Positions 51,043-60,062 of a stretch of DNA of 64,000 nt are shown in pieces. Source of the DNA: Lachnospiraceae bacterium (lineage in GTDB: Bacteria; Bacillota; Clostridia; Lachnospirales; Lachnospiraceae). The notes below the pieces were generated by a model. That model had not been told where the DNA came from, did no database searches, and was given only the letters and a program-made list of their open reading frames with translations. Made by a program: the position numbers and the translations under genes. How positions within the stretch are numbered: the first letter of the stretch is position 1; the number at the start of each line of letters is the position of its first letter. The stretch lies in contig JALCRM010000002.1 in the NCBI GenBank assembly GCA_022652545.1, positions 186,001-250,000 of the forward strand, given 5' to 3'.

Positions 51043-51911
51043 CAGTTGTCCTTCCGGTCTGCGGGCGCGTCCGCTGACCTTTTTTTACCGGCGCGCACTT
51101 TGTCAAAACATGCCCAGACACCGGAGTACAGTATATTGCGCAGGATAGACGCATTCCTCACGATCGGGAGCAGCTCGAACGCCTTGCTGCACTCGCCCAT
51201 CATCATGGTCAGGATGCTCCGGCAGCGGTCGTCGAAACCGGGCTGCCCGGACATCGGGAGCAGTACGTTGTAGCTGCCGTTCCTGCGGTCTTTTTCAATG
51301 TCGTCGTAGGCGTCCATGAGATAGATGAATTTACCAAGGAAAAAGCCCATGCGGCGCAGAGTGCTTTCCCACTCATCCTGCTTGCAGGCGAAGATCTCCG
51401 CCATGATCCGGCCGAAACATCCGCTTGCTTCATCCAGATCCGTCGACCCTGCCTGTTCGATGTCGTGGAGCTGGTGAAGTTCCCTGACGATGACTTCTGT
51501 TTTGTCTTTCCAGAGGGCCTTTGCCTTTTCGTTCCGGCCCTTTAAGAGGCGTGCGAAGAACAGCTTTTTCAGCTTTTTCTCATCCTGCCAGTCGTCGACG
51601 CAGGACCAGTAGGAGAGGATGATGTTGATGTCTGCCGCATAGTCCGTATATTCGCTGGTCCGCACTGCGTGGCGCTCCAGCGGATGGGCGACGCACCGGC
51701 AGGTGGTGCAGGTCTCCGCAGGCTCGTAGAGGCCGGACAGCAGCATCGCAAGGAACGTCGTGTCGTAGCTCAGGGTGATCTGCCCTATTCCGCCGTACCT
51801 TTTCTTCAGTACGCGGCACAGGCCGCAGTAATAGGAGCGGTACAGATCGTATTCCCTGAATTTCAGTTCCTGCTGGTTGATCACGACATATCCGAACATA
51901 TTGCTCTCCAT
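51042..51911 (-). CDS. DUF5685-like family protein
   Basis: MFGYVVINQQELKFREYDLYRSYYCGLCRVLKKRYG, Cys-rich; family name from memory. Confidence 0.65.
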   Translation of the reverse strand: MESNMFGYVVINQQELKFREYDLYRSYYCGLCRVLKKRYGGIGQITLSYDTTFLAMLLSGLYEPAETCTTCRCVAHPLERHAVRTSEYTDYAADINIILSYWSCVDDWQDEKKLKKLFFARLLKGRNEKAKALWKDKTEVIVRELHQLHDIEQAGSTDLDEASGCFGRIMAEIFACKQDEWESTLRRMGFFLGKFIYLMDAYDDIEKDRRNGSYNVLLPMSGQPGFDDRCRSILTMMMGECSKAFELLPIVRNASILRNILYSGVWACFDKVRAGKKRSADAPADRKDN

Positions 51912-51936
51912 GTGGGGGATCTTTGCAAAACAGCGG

Positions 51937-52428
51937 TCAGCTCACCTTGTTGAATTCCGTCCCGCACTTCGGGCAGCGTACCACGATATGGCCCTTGCCG
52001 CGCGGGATGCGGATCTTCTGTCCGCAGCCGGGGCATTTGTATATATGGAATTCCTTCATTTGTTTTGCCTGGTCGCCGGTCTTGCGGAAACGTGCGCCAA
52101 GTCCCGAGAAAATGCCCGAAAACCAGGAGGCCGTCCTGCGGAAGAAAGGCTGCAGGCCGCGCAGACGGTAGCGGACTTTGCCGGAGAACTCCAGATAACT
52201 GCGGTTTTCGGCCTGTCTCCGTGCAATGTTGCGCGAGAAGATCCGAACATATACCAGGATGAGGAGCACAACGGAGACCAGCATGAAAATCATGTAAAGC
52301 CAGCCGCGCAGGAAGGAAGAAACCACGATGAGGATCAGGGAAACACTGGTCATGAATCCGGACAGCTGGTCTACGCCGTTTCTGCCGTACATGAACCTGG
52401 CCATATTGTAACGCATTTTATTAAACAT
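51937..52428 (-). CDS. Membrane-anchored zinc-ribbon protein
   Basis: Two hydrophobic segments and C-terminal CPGCGQKIRIPRGKGHIVVRCPKCGTEF. Confidence 0.75.
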   Translation of the reverse strand: MFNKMRYNMARFMYGRNGVDQLSGFMTSVSLILIVVSSFLRGWLYMIFMLVSVVLLILVYVRIFSRNIARRQAENRSYLEFSGKVRYRLRGLQPFFRRTASWFSGIFSGLGARFRKTGDQAKQMKEFHIYKCPGCGQKIRIPRGKGHIVVRCPKCGTEFNKVS

Positions 52429-52687
52429 AAGGTCACCGCCTGTGTCCGGGTGCTCGAATGCTTCGGCTTTCCGGTACACTCCGATTTTATACGCTGACAG
52501 GGTAATTGCAATGAAACAGAGGAAAAAAGAAAATAAAAAAAAGATAAAAAGGCGCACCGCGGTCAAAAGCATGCCTACAGAGTACTGAATTTGTCCATAT
52601 TTTTGAACGGATATCTGTGGTAAACTTTCAGGCAGTCAGATGCCGCGGCAGGTGCCGCAGCAGAATATTTTATGAGGAGGTACAGAT

Positions 52688-53236
52688 ATGAGAAAATTCG
52701 GTATCAGAGAGATAGTGGCCATCGGTATCGGGACGGCGCTGTTCGTAGTACTGACGGAGGTCCAGATCCCGACAGGCATCCCGAATACGTCCCTGCAGCC
52801 CAGAATGGCAGTCCTGGGATTCCTGGCTGCAGTGTTCGGACCGTGGGTGGGAGCGATCATCGGCCTGCTCGGACATGCGCTCGGCGATGCGATCTTCTAT
52901 GGCTCCGTCTGGTGGAGCTGGGTCTTCCCGGAAGCTGTCGTGGGCATTGCGATCGGCATGTTTTCCAAGAAGTTTGCAGTCATGGAAGGCGGTTTTGACA
53001 AGAAGAACATCATCCTGTTCAACATCGTCCAGGTCATTGCGAACGCGGTAGCCTGGATCGGGCTTGCCCCTGTGCTGGACATCATTGTATATGCTGAGCC
53101 GGCCAACAAGGTATTTATCCAGGGCGTCTTTGCCTTTATCGGCGACATTGTCATTGTCGGTGTCCTTGGCTCACTGCTGCTTGTAGCGTACTCCAAGGTG
53201 GCCGGCAAGTCTTCCAGCCTCAAGAAAGAAGACTGA
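52688..53236 (+). CDS. UPF0397-family ECF transporter S component
   Basis: VVLTEVQIPTGIPNTSLQPRMAVLGFLAAVFGPWVGAIIGLLGHALGDAIFYGSVWWSWV. Confidence 0.9.
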   Translation: MRKFGIREIVAIGIGTALFVVLTEVQIPTGIPNTSLQPRMAVLGFLAAVFGPWVGAIIGLLGHALGDAIFYGSVWWSWVFPEAVVGIAIGMFSKKFAVMEGGFDKKNIILFNIVQVIANAVAWIGLAPVLDIIVYAEPANKVFIQGVFAFIGDIVIVGVLGSLLLVAYSKVAGKSSSLKKED

Positions 53237-53296
53237 CGGATCGGGAATACAGAGCGGAAATAGCCGGTGCTCCGCGCAGCGGGGACCGGTGCCCGG

Positions 53297-53340
53297 AAAC
53301 AAAGCGTCTTCTGCCACAGCGGCGGGAGGCGCTTTGTTTT
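53297..53340 (+). terminator. Intrinsic terminator
   Basis: Stem AAACAAAGCG / CGCTTTGTTT ending in a T-tract. Confidence 0.75.
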
Positions 53341-53371
53341 GCCTCTGAACGGCGGCATCTGCCTGCCACAG

Positions 53372-53419
53372 GCACCATATTTGGTATCTTTTCTTCCGTG
53401 AATGTACTAAATATGGGTG
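53372..53419 (+). promoter_or_regulatory. Two NrdR-box-like sites, 32 bp centre-to-centre
   Basis: GCACCATATTTGGTAT (53372-53387) and GTACTAAATATGGGTG (53404-53419). Confidence 0.75.
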
Positions 53420-53445
53420 ACAACTGGCGGAAATCATTGTAAAAT
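53417..53445 (+). promoter_or_regulatory. Promoter GTGACA-17-TAAAAT for the class II RNR gene
   Basis: -35 53417-53422, -10 53440-53445; overlaps NrdR-like box 2. Confidence 0.65.
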
Positions 53446-53492
53446 AATTTCTCGGCGACAATTGTCAGTGAAATACGGAGGGTTTAGAGAAA

Positions 53493-55820
53493 ATGAAGGA
53501 AGAAATGACGCTGGATACCTGGCTGGGGACAGAAAACAAGCTTGGCCACGATATTTTCAACGGGAAGTACAAATACGAAGGAGAGACGCTCGAACAGTCT
53601 TTTGATCGCTTCAGTGCGGGAAACAAGGATCTGCGGAAGCTGATCGTGGACAAAGTCTTCATTCCCGGAGGCCGTATCCTGGCCAATCGGGGTCTCGAAA
53701 AGACCGGGCGTAAGATCACGCTTTCCAACTGCTACGTGGTCGCGGCACCCGAAGACAACATCGAGTCCATCTTTGACTGTGCCAAGAAGCTGGCGCGCAC
53801 ATACAGCTACGGCGGCGGCTGCGGCATCGATATCACCAAGCTCTCTCCGAAGGGGGCGCGCATCAACAACGCGGCCAGGGAGACTTCCGGCGCTATCAGC
53901 TTCATGGACCTTTACGGCATGATCACCCAGCTGATCGGGCAGAACGGCCGGCGCGGCGCGCTCATGATCTCCATGTCCTGCGAACATCCCGACATCGAGG
54001 ATTTCATCAGGATCAAAACAGATCTGAACAAGGTGACCAAGGCCAACATCAGCGTACGCTTCACCAATGAGTTCATGGACGCCGTGATTGGTGACAAGCC
54101 CTTTAAGCTGCGCTATACACGCGAATCGACCGGACAGGTCATCGAAAAGACGGTCAAAGCCCGCGAGCTGTTCCGCCTGATGGCGCAGACAAACTGGGAC
54201 TATGCAGAGCCGGGTGCACTGTTCTGGGACCGCATCGAAAAATGGAACCTGCTCAGCAACACCAAGAGCTTTTCCTATGCCGGCACGAACCCCTGTGCGG
54301 AAGAGCCTCTGCCTGCGGGCGGAAGCTGCCTGCTCGGCAGCATGAACCTTTCCGCGTTCGTACGCGAACCGTTCACCGCCAAAGCAAAATTCGACTACAC
54401 GGCCTTTAAAAAGGCAGTCCGCATCTGTGTGCGCGGACTCAACGAGATCCTGGAGGAAGGGCTGGAGCTGCATCCGCTGCAGGAGCAGCGCGATTCCGTC
54501 CGCGACTGGCGGCAGATCGGTCTCGGCATCATGGGACTGGCCGATATGCTGATCATGCTCGGCATCCGCTACGGTTCCAAAAAGTCCCTGGATCTGTGTG
54601 ACAAAATAGGTTTCACGATGGCGGATACGGCCATCAATGAGTCGGCGGTGATGGCCGGGGAGTTCGGGCCTTACCCGAAGTGCGAGACGGCTTCCGTGAC
54701 CACGACGCCGTTCTTCCTTGCGAATACGACCGAAGAGACGCAGAAGCTGGTGGCGCAGAACGGCCTGCGCAATTCACAGCTGCTGACGATCGCCCCTACC
54801 GGTACGATCTCGACCATGCTTGAGATCAGCGGCGGCATCGAGCCGTTCTACAGCTATTTCTTCACGCGCAAGACGGAATCCCTGCACGGCAAGGACGTAT
54901 ACTACAAGGAATACATGCACACGGTGAAACAGTACATGGAGGCGAACGGCATCGAAGATGAGGCCAAACTGCCCGATTTCTTCGTGTCAGCGATGGAACT
55001 CAACTACAAGGACCGGATCGCGATGCAGTCGACCTGGCAGAAGCATATTGACGCTTCCATTTCCTCCACTGTCAATGTGCCGAATGAATTTACGGTGGAA
55101 GAGGTCATCGACCTCTATGTCAGGGCATACAAGGCGGGCCTCAAGGGTGTTACGCTCTACCGCGACGGCTGCGCACGCACAAGCATCCTGTCCACCAAAA
55201 AGGATGTAAAGAAGTCTTCCATTCCGAGGGCCGGTGAGGGCCTGGGCCGCGGGGAAGTCGTATCGATCTCGGAGAATGAGATCGGACTGCGCCGCAAGAT
55301 CATTTCCGGCTGCGGTTCCCTTCACGTTGCGGCTTATTTTGACCCTGAAAACGGGGCTTTGATGGAAGTCTTCCTCAACAAGGGATCAACGGGCGGCTGC
55401 ATGCAGTTCATGAACGGCCTCAGCCGGATGATCTCCACGGCAGCCCGCGCAGGCATCGACATTTACACGATCTGCGACCAGCTGAACAGCTGCGGTTCCT
55501 GCCCTTCCTATGCGATCCGCTCCGCGCAGAAGCACGACACCTCCAAGGAGGCGTGCTGCCCGATGGCGGTCGGCAACGCGCTGCTCGAGATGTATGAAGA
55601 GATGCAGGCCTATATTAAAAATGAAAAACATCCGCTGCACGGCACGACAGATAAAAAAGTGCCGGCAAAGAAGAGGGAAGAAGAGAAGTCTGATCGGGAG
55701 ATCGAGGACGAAGTGGCGGAAAAAGTGGCGGAGGGCATCTGTCCGGAGTGCGGCGAGCCTCTGTTCCACGAGGGCGGCTGCATTGTCTGCAAGAACTGCG
55801 GCTGGAGCAAATGCCTGTAA
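53493..55820 (+). CDS. nrdJ: Adenosylcobalamin-dependent (class II) ribonucleoside-diphosphate reductase
   Basis: RILANRGLEKTGRKITLSNCYVVAAPEDN; NPCAEEPLPAGGSCLLGSMNLS; C-terminal CPECGEPLFHEGGCIVCKNCGWSKC. Confidence 0.93.
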   Translation: MKEEMTLDTWLGTENKLGHDIFNGKYKYEGETLEQSFDRFSAGNKDLRKLIVDKVFIPGGRILANRGLEKTGRKITLSNCYVVAAPEDNIESIFDCAKKLARTYSYGGGCGIDITKLSPKGARINNAARETSGAISFMDLYGMITQLIGQNGRRGALMISMSCEHPDIEDFIRIKTDLNKVTKANISVRFTNEFMDAVIGDKPFKLRYTRESTGQVIEKTVKARELFRLMAQTNWDYAEPGALFWDRIEKWNLLSNTKSFSYAGTNPCAEEPLPAGGSCLLGSMNLSAFVREPFTAKAKFDYTAFKKAVRICVRGLNEILEEGLELHPLQEQRDSVRDWRQIGLGIMGLADMLIMLGIRYGSKKSLDLCDKIGFTMADTAINESAVMAGEFGPYPKCETASVTTTPFFLANTTEETQKLVAQNGLRNSQLLTIAPTGTISTMLEISGGIEPFYSYFFTRKTESLHGKDVYYKEYMHTVKQYMEANGIEDEAKLPDFFVSAMELNYKDRIAMQSTWQKHIDASISSTVNVPNEFTVEEVIDLYVRAYKAGLKGVTLYRDGCARTSILSTKKDVKKSSIPRAGEGLGRGEVVSISENEIGLRRKIISGCGSLHVAAYFDPENGALMEVFLNKGSTGGCMQFMNGLSRMISTAARAGIDIYTICDQLNSCGSCPSYAIRSAQKHDTSKEACCPMAVGNALLEMYEEMQAYIKNEKHPLHGTTDKKVPAKKREEEKSDREIEDEVAEKVAEGICPECGEPLFHEGGCIVCKNCGWSKCL

Positions 55821-55870
55821 GGAACAGGGCACGCGAAAGCTTCCTGTAGGGTATAAAAAGTTGAACTACA

Positions 55871-55910
55871 AGAAAATGTCTTCTGCAATGCAGAGGGCAT
55901 TTTCTTTATT
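55871..55910 (+). terminator. Intrinsic terminator after nrdJ
   Basis: AGAAAATG ... TTCTGCAATGCAGA ... CATTTTCT then TTATTT. Confidence 0.75.
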
Positions 55911-55956
55911 TACGCGGGATATTTCATTTCCGCCATGTTCCACAGGCGGATGTTAT

Positions 55957-56017
55957 ACCCTAAAGGGTGCAATAAATAGGGGGAACCCTTGATACTATAC
56001 CCGATAGGGTGTATTTT
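55957..56017 (+). promoter_or_regulatory. hipBST-like operator/promoter: two ACCC-N4-GGGT operators, promoter TTGATA-17-TATTTT
   Basis: Operators ACCCTAAAGGGT (55957-55968) and ACCCGATAGGGT (55999-56010); -35 55989-55994, -10 56012-56017. Confidence 0.7.
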
Positions 56018-56046
56018 GAAAGTAGTATTTGCGGAAGGCGTGAAAC

Positions 56047-56250
56047 ATGAATAGAATCGCAGAATTCATCAGGGACAATCGGAAAGCAGCAGGTCTGACA
56101 CAGGAGGAATTTGCCATGCGTTCCGGCCTGGGACTTCGCTTTGTGCGGGAGCTGGAGCAGGGCAAGGAAACCGTGCGGCTGGATAAAGTCAATGCTGCGC
56201 TGGCCATGTTTGATATGGAAGCCGTGCCGGGCAGAAAAGAGGATGAATGA
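56047..56250 (+). CDS. hipB: HipB-like XRE-family antitoxin/repressor
   Basis: IAEFIRDNRKAAGLTQEEFAMRSGLGLRFVRELEQGKETVRLDKVNAALAMF. Confidence 0.88.
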   Translation: MNRIAEFIRDNRKAAGLTQEEFAMRSGLGLRFVRELEQGKETVRLDKVNAALAMFDMEAVPGRKEDE

Positions 56251-56579
56251 TGGACACTTTCCGAACGGCTGCGGTTTATGTCCGGGATACCTTTGCCGGT
56301 AAGCTGAAAGAAACGGACGAGGGATATCTGTTTGCCTACGATAAAGATTATCTCGCCGGAAAGAATCCGCAGGCGGTTTCACTGACGCTGCCGCTGCAGG
56401 AAGAGCCCTACCGTTCCAAGACAATTTTTGCTTTTTTTGACGGCCTGATTCCGGAAGGCTGGCTGCTGGACGTTGTCAGCCGAAACTGGAAGATCGACTC
56501 AAAAGACCGTTTCGGCCTTTTGCTTGTCGCCTGCAGGGACGCTATCGGCGCGGTCAGGATTGAAGGAGAACGCGTATGA
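56247..56579 (+). CDS. hipS: HipS-like protein (stand-alone HipA N-terminal subdomain)
   Basis: AAVYVRDTFAGKLKETDEGYLFAYDKDYLAGKNPQAVSLTLPLQEEPY ... FFDGLIPEGWLLDVVSRNWKID; ATGA overlap with the hipB stop. Confidence 0.85.
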   Translation: MMDTFRTAAVYVRDTFAGKLKETDEGYLFAYDKDYLAGKNPQAVSLTLPLQEEPYRSKTIFAFFDGLIPEGWLLDVVSRNWKIDSKDRFGLLLVACRDAIGAVRIEGERV

Positions 56580-57553
56580 ACTGTCTTTGCTGCGGTAAAC
56601 CGCTGCGCCAGGCGGAGGAATCCGCAGGCTGGCACAGAAACTGTATACTGCGCTTTTTCGGCGTATCCGAAATTCCCGAAATAAGGATCGACGATCAAAC
56701 GCTGGAGCTGCTGGCGGAGGAAACCGCCGACAAGGGCTACACAATTCCCGGTGTTCAGAAAAAGCTCTCACTGCATCTTTCAAAGAGCGGAAAGACATCC
56801 CGGCTGACGTTGCTGAACTACCCTGCAGGTTATATTCTGAAGCCACAGGTGGAAGAATTCCGGGCCATGCCGGAAGCTGAACAGCTGGTGATGTGCATGG
56901 CGGACGCCGCCGGCATTGCCACGGTTCCGCATGCGCTTGTGCAAAACAACGGCACGTTTGCCTATATCACAAAGCGCGTCGACCGTGTTTTTGAAAAGGA
57001 CATGCCGGTTCAAAAACTGGCGATGGAAGATTTCTGCCAGCTCGATCTGCGGCTGACGCAGGATAAGTACAAGGGCTCCTATGAACGCTGCGCGGCGATC
57101 CTCAACCGGTATTCAGGCCGCAGCGGCCTCGACAGGACAGAGTTCTTCATGCGCGTGGTCTTTTCCTTTCTGGTTGGGAACTCTGATATGCACCTGAAGA
57201 ATTTCTCTCTGCTGGAAACCGCGGAGGCTTCCGGCGAATATGTGCTTTCTCCTGCTTACGACCTGCTGCCGGTCAATGTGCTCATGCCGGAGGATAAGGA
57301 ACAGCTTGCGCTGGCGCTGAACGGAAAGAAGACCCATATCCGCCGCAAAGACTGGTTTATATTTGCCGGGCACTGCGGCATTTCAGAAAAATCCGCAGAA
57401 AAGATGATCGCCGGCATCCTCGCCAAAAAGCCGGTTTTTATAGCCATGTGCCGGGAATCACTGCTGCCGGAGGATCTGAAGGATTCGCTTGCGGCGCTCA
57501 TGGAAGAACGGGCTGCGAGCTTGCAGGGATCCGGAACAGAAAAGCAGGAATGA
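56576..57553 (+). CDS. hipT: HipT-like Ser/Thr kinase toxin (HipA C-terminal kinase) with N-terminal Cys motif
   Basis: YTIPGVQKKLSLHL Gly loop; FLVGNSDMHLKNFSLL catalytic loop; LSPAYDLLPV; ATGA overlap with hipS. Confidence 0.87.
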   Translation: MNCLCCGKPLRQAEESAGWHRNCILRFFGVSEIPEIRIDDQTLELLAEETADKGYTIPGVQKKLSLHLSKSGKTSRLTLLNYPAGYILKPQVEEFRAMPEAEQLVMCMADAAGIATVPHALVQNNGTFAYITKRVDRVFEKDMPVQKLAMEDFCQLDLRLTQDKYKGSYERCAAILNRYSGRSGLDRTEFFMRVVFSFLVGNSDMHLKNFSLLETAEASGEYVLSPAYDLLPVNVLMPEDKEQLALALNGKKTHIRRKDWFIFAGHCGISEKSAEKMIAGILAKKPVFIAMCRESLLPEDLKDSLAALMEERAASLQGSGTEKQE

Positions 57554-57584
57554 TCCGGAAACGGCAATTTAACTTTCATAAACT

Positions 57585-57953
57585 ATGGATAGATGGATGT
57601 CAGACGGAAGGCGGATAAAATTGATCGAATATCATGATAAAACCTATACCTGCGCGCTGGATCTGGGCTTTGAACAGATCCGCGGAAAATGGAAAGCCGT
57701 CATTCTGTGTCATCTGGACCAGGGAGCGAGGCGGTTCCTCGAGCTGCAGCGCATGACCGGCGGAATCAGCCAGAAAGTGCTGAATGAATCCCTGCATGAA
57801 ATGGAAGAGGAAGGCCTGATCTGTAAACAGGTCTATCCGGAAACACCTCCGCGCGTGGAATATTCTCTGACGGAAAAAGGGAAGCAGCTGATCCCCGCGC
57901 TGCGGATCATTGAATCCTGGACCAAAGAATATTATGACTACAGAGACTGCTGA
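57585..57953 (+). CDS. HxlR-family winged-helix regulator
   Basis: IRGKWKAVILCHLDQGARRFLELQRMTGGISQKVLNESLHEMEEEGLI. Confidence 0.92.
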   Translation: MDRWMSDGRRIKLIEYHDKTYTCALDLGFEQIRGKWKAVILCHLDQGARRFLELQRMTGGISQKVLNESLHEMEEEGLICKQVYPETPPRVEYSLTEKGKQLIPALRIIESWTKEYYDYRDC

Positions 57954-57984
57954 GACGGATGCGGTGTAGGATTGCAATGCCATG

Positions 57985-58022
57985 AAGACCGGAAGACGAT
58001 TTTTTCGTTTTCCGGTCTTTTC
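57985..58022. terminator. Likely bidirectional intrinsic terminator
   Basis: AAGACCGGAA / TTCCGGTCTT stem with T-rich downstream end. Confidence 0.7.
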
Positions 58023-58203
58023 TGTCTGCCGCATTTCCCACAATTCTGACCTGCAGGTGCGTGTCTTACCGAAAAGTGCGTACTTGCGGTCACAAAAATA
58101 CGGTGATACGGTATAAACGCAACTGAAAAACAAATTATATTCACCAATACAGAATAAATACAACAGGACGCCGGAAAAAGTCCGTGCGGGAAAGAGGCAA
58201 AAC

Positions 58204-59097
58204 ATGCATTATACGGGACCCGTTTTCAGACCGCCGTTTGAGGCCAATTCATTACTGCTGCAGGTCACCACAGGCTGCAGCCACAACAAATGCACCTTCT
58301 GCACGATGTACAGGGACACCTGTTTTCAGATCTCTCCGATGGACGAGATCGAGAGTGATCTGCAGGAGGCAAGGGACGAGTACGGACCGGTCAGCCGGAT
58401 CTTTCTCGTCAACGCGGATCCGTTCGTCCTCAGCGCTGCACAGCTGAAAGCGATCGCGGAGAAGATCAATGCGGTCTTCCCGGAGGTTGAAACGATCGCC
58501 ATGTACGCATCGGTGAAGAACATCATCGGCAAAACAGACGAAGAGCTGAAGGAACTGCGGAACCTGAAGATCAATGAACTGAATATCGGCATCGAGTCCG
58601 GCATGGACGAAGTATTAAGACACCTGAACAAGGGCTTTACCCTTGAGGAAGCCAGGACGCAGCTGAAGCGGCTGCGGAATGCGGGTATCGATTTCAGCGC
58701 CAACATCATCCTGGGTGCGGCGGGCACGGAAAAATCGTTGGAGAATGCGATCGCCGACAGCGAACTGCTGAACGAAGTCAAGCCTTACCTGATCTTCCTG
58801 GCCACCCTGCATGTCGATCCGGGCAGTCCCCTGTACGATGAAATGCAGGCGGGAACCTTCCGGGAAAACACGCTCGGGCAGAACATTACGGAGGAACTGG
58901 AACTGCTGAAGAGACTGAAGCTGGAAGGCACGGCGTTCTTCGGCCTGCATACCTCCAATGTCATCCCGGTCGCAGGCACGCTGCCGAAAGACCGGGAAAA
59001 GCTGATCCGGACCCTCGAAGACGGTATTTCCGGGATCCCGAAGAATCTATTCGATGCCAGGCCGAAGAAAGGCTATGAAGGCAGGGCGATTATCTGA
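58204..59097 (+). CDS. Radical SAM protein
   Basis: QVTTGCSHNKCTFCTMYRDT [4Fe-4S] motif; NELNIGIESGMDEVLRHLNKG. Confidence 0.92.
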   Translation: MHYTGPVFRPPFEANSLLLQVTTGCSHNKCTFCTMYRDTCFQISPMDEIESDLQEARDEYGPVSRIFLVNADPFVLSAAQLKAIAEKINAVFPEVETIAMYASVKNIIGKTDEELKELRNLKINELNIGIESGMDEVLRHLNKGFTLEEARTQLKRLRNAGIDFSANIILGAAGTEKSLENAIADSELLNEVKPYLIFLATLHVDPGSPLYDEMQAGTFRENTLGQNITEELELLKRLKLEGTAFFGLHTSNVIPVAGTLPKDREKLIRTLEDGISGIPKNLFDARPKKGYEGRAII

Positions 59098-59145
59098 CAA
59101 CAGCAGAAGAGAAAGTGCCGGACAGGGCACGGAAACGGAGAAAGT

Positions 59146-59964
59146 ATGAAGACGATCACATTGTATAACGGCGTGCAGGTGCCGCAGCTGGGACTCGGCG
59201 TTTTTAAGGCAGCGCAGGGAGAAGAAACGGAAGATGCCGTGAAATGGGCGCTGGAGGCGGGATACCGCCACATCGATACCGCCGCCGTATACGGAAATGA
59301 ACGGAGCGTCGGCAAAGCGGTGAGAGAAAGCGGAATTCCCAGAGAAGATGTTTTCATTACAGCCAAAGTATGGAATTCGGATATCCGTGCAGGCCGGGCA
59401 GAAGACGCGTTCTTCCGGACCCTGGACAATCTGCAGACGGACTATGTGGACCTGTATCTGCTCCACTGGCCGGTGGAAGGAAAAGAGTATGCGTGGAGTC
59501 AGCTGGAGGATCTTTATGTTCAGAAAAGGATCCGGGCGATCGGCGTGAGCAATTTCCATCCGCAGCATCTGGAGGAACTGATGGAGCAGGCCAGGATCAA
59601 ACCGATGGTCGATCAGCTGGAATCACATCCGCTCATGAACAATCAGGAACTGATCGATTATCTGCAGGCAAATGAGATCGCCGTCGGCGCCTGGAGCCCG
59701 CTCGGCGGTCCGCAGTTGCCGCTTCTGCAGCATCCTGTACTGCTGGAACTTGCGGAAAAATATCACCGGACGCCGGCACAGATCGTCCTGCGGTGGGATA
59801 TTCAGAGAAATATCTTTGTGATCCCGAAGTCGACGCATCGGGAAAGGATCATCTCCAACAGTGAGATCTTTGATTTTGAACTTGCAGAGGAAGATATGGA
59901 GCGGATCCGGTCGCTGGACAGGAATTTCAGGGTCGGTCCGGATCCGGACAACTTTAACTTCTGA
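59146..59964 (+). CDS. Aldo/keto reductase (2,5-diketo-D-gluconate reductase-like)
   Basis: LYNGVQVPQLGLGVFKAAQGEET; GYRHIDTAAVYGNERSVGKA; IGVSNFHPQHLEELM; PKSTHRERI. Confidence 0.94.
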   Translation: MKTITLYNGVQVPQLGLGVFKAAQGEETEDAVKWALEAGYRHIDTAAVYGNERSVGKAVRESGIPREDVFITAKVWNSDIRAGRAEDAFFRTLDNLQTDYVDLYLLHWPVEGKEYAWSQLEDLYVQKRIRAIGVSNFHPQHLEELMEQARIKPMVDQLESHPLMNNQELIDYLQANEIAVGAWSPLGGPQLPLLQHPVLLELAEKYHRTPAQIVLRWDIQRNIFVIPKSTHRERIISNSEIFDFELAEEDMERIRSLDRNFRVGPDPDNFNF

Positions 59965-60062
59965 ACAGAAAAGGATGGCAGGCAGCGGCGCGGAAAGCGC
60001 ATCCGGAAGCAATGATGCGGGGAACCTATCAGGCATTTACGGTGCAGGAGGTTAAAAACAGT

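Noticed and set aside
52573-52687. Riboswitch upstream of the UPF0397 S component
   Set aside because: Only a short GC hairpin seen; no recognisable thiamine, cobalamin, FMN or other aptamer core.
58040-58130. HxlR operator (AAGT-N4-ACTT) upstream of the radical SAM gene
   Set aside because: Too short to support by eye; would occur often by chance.
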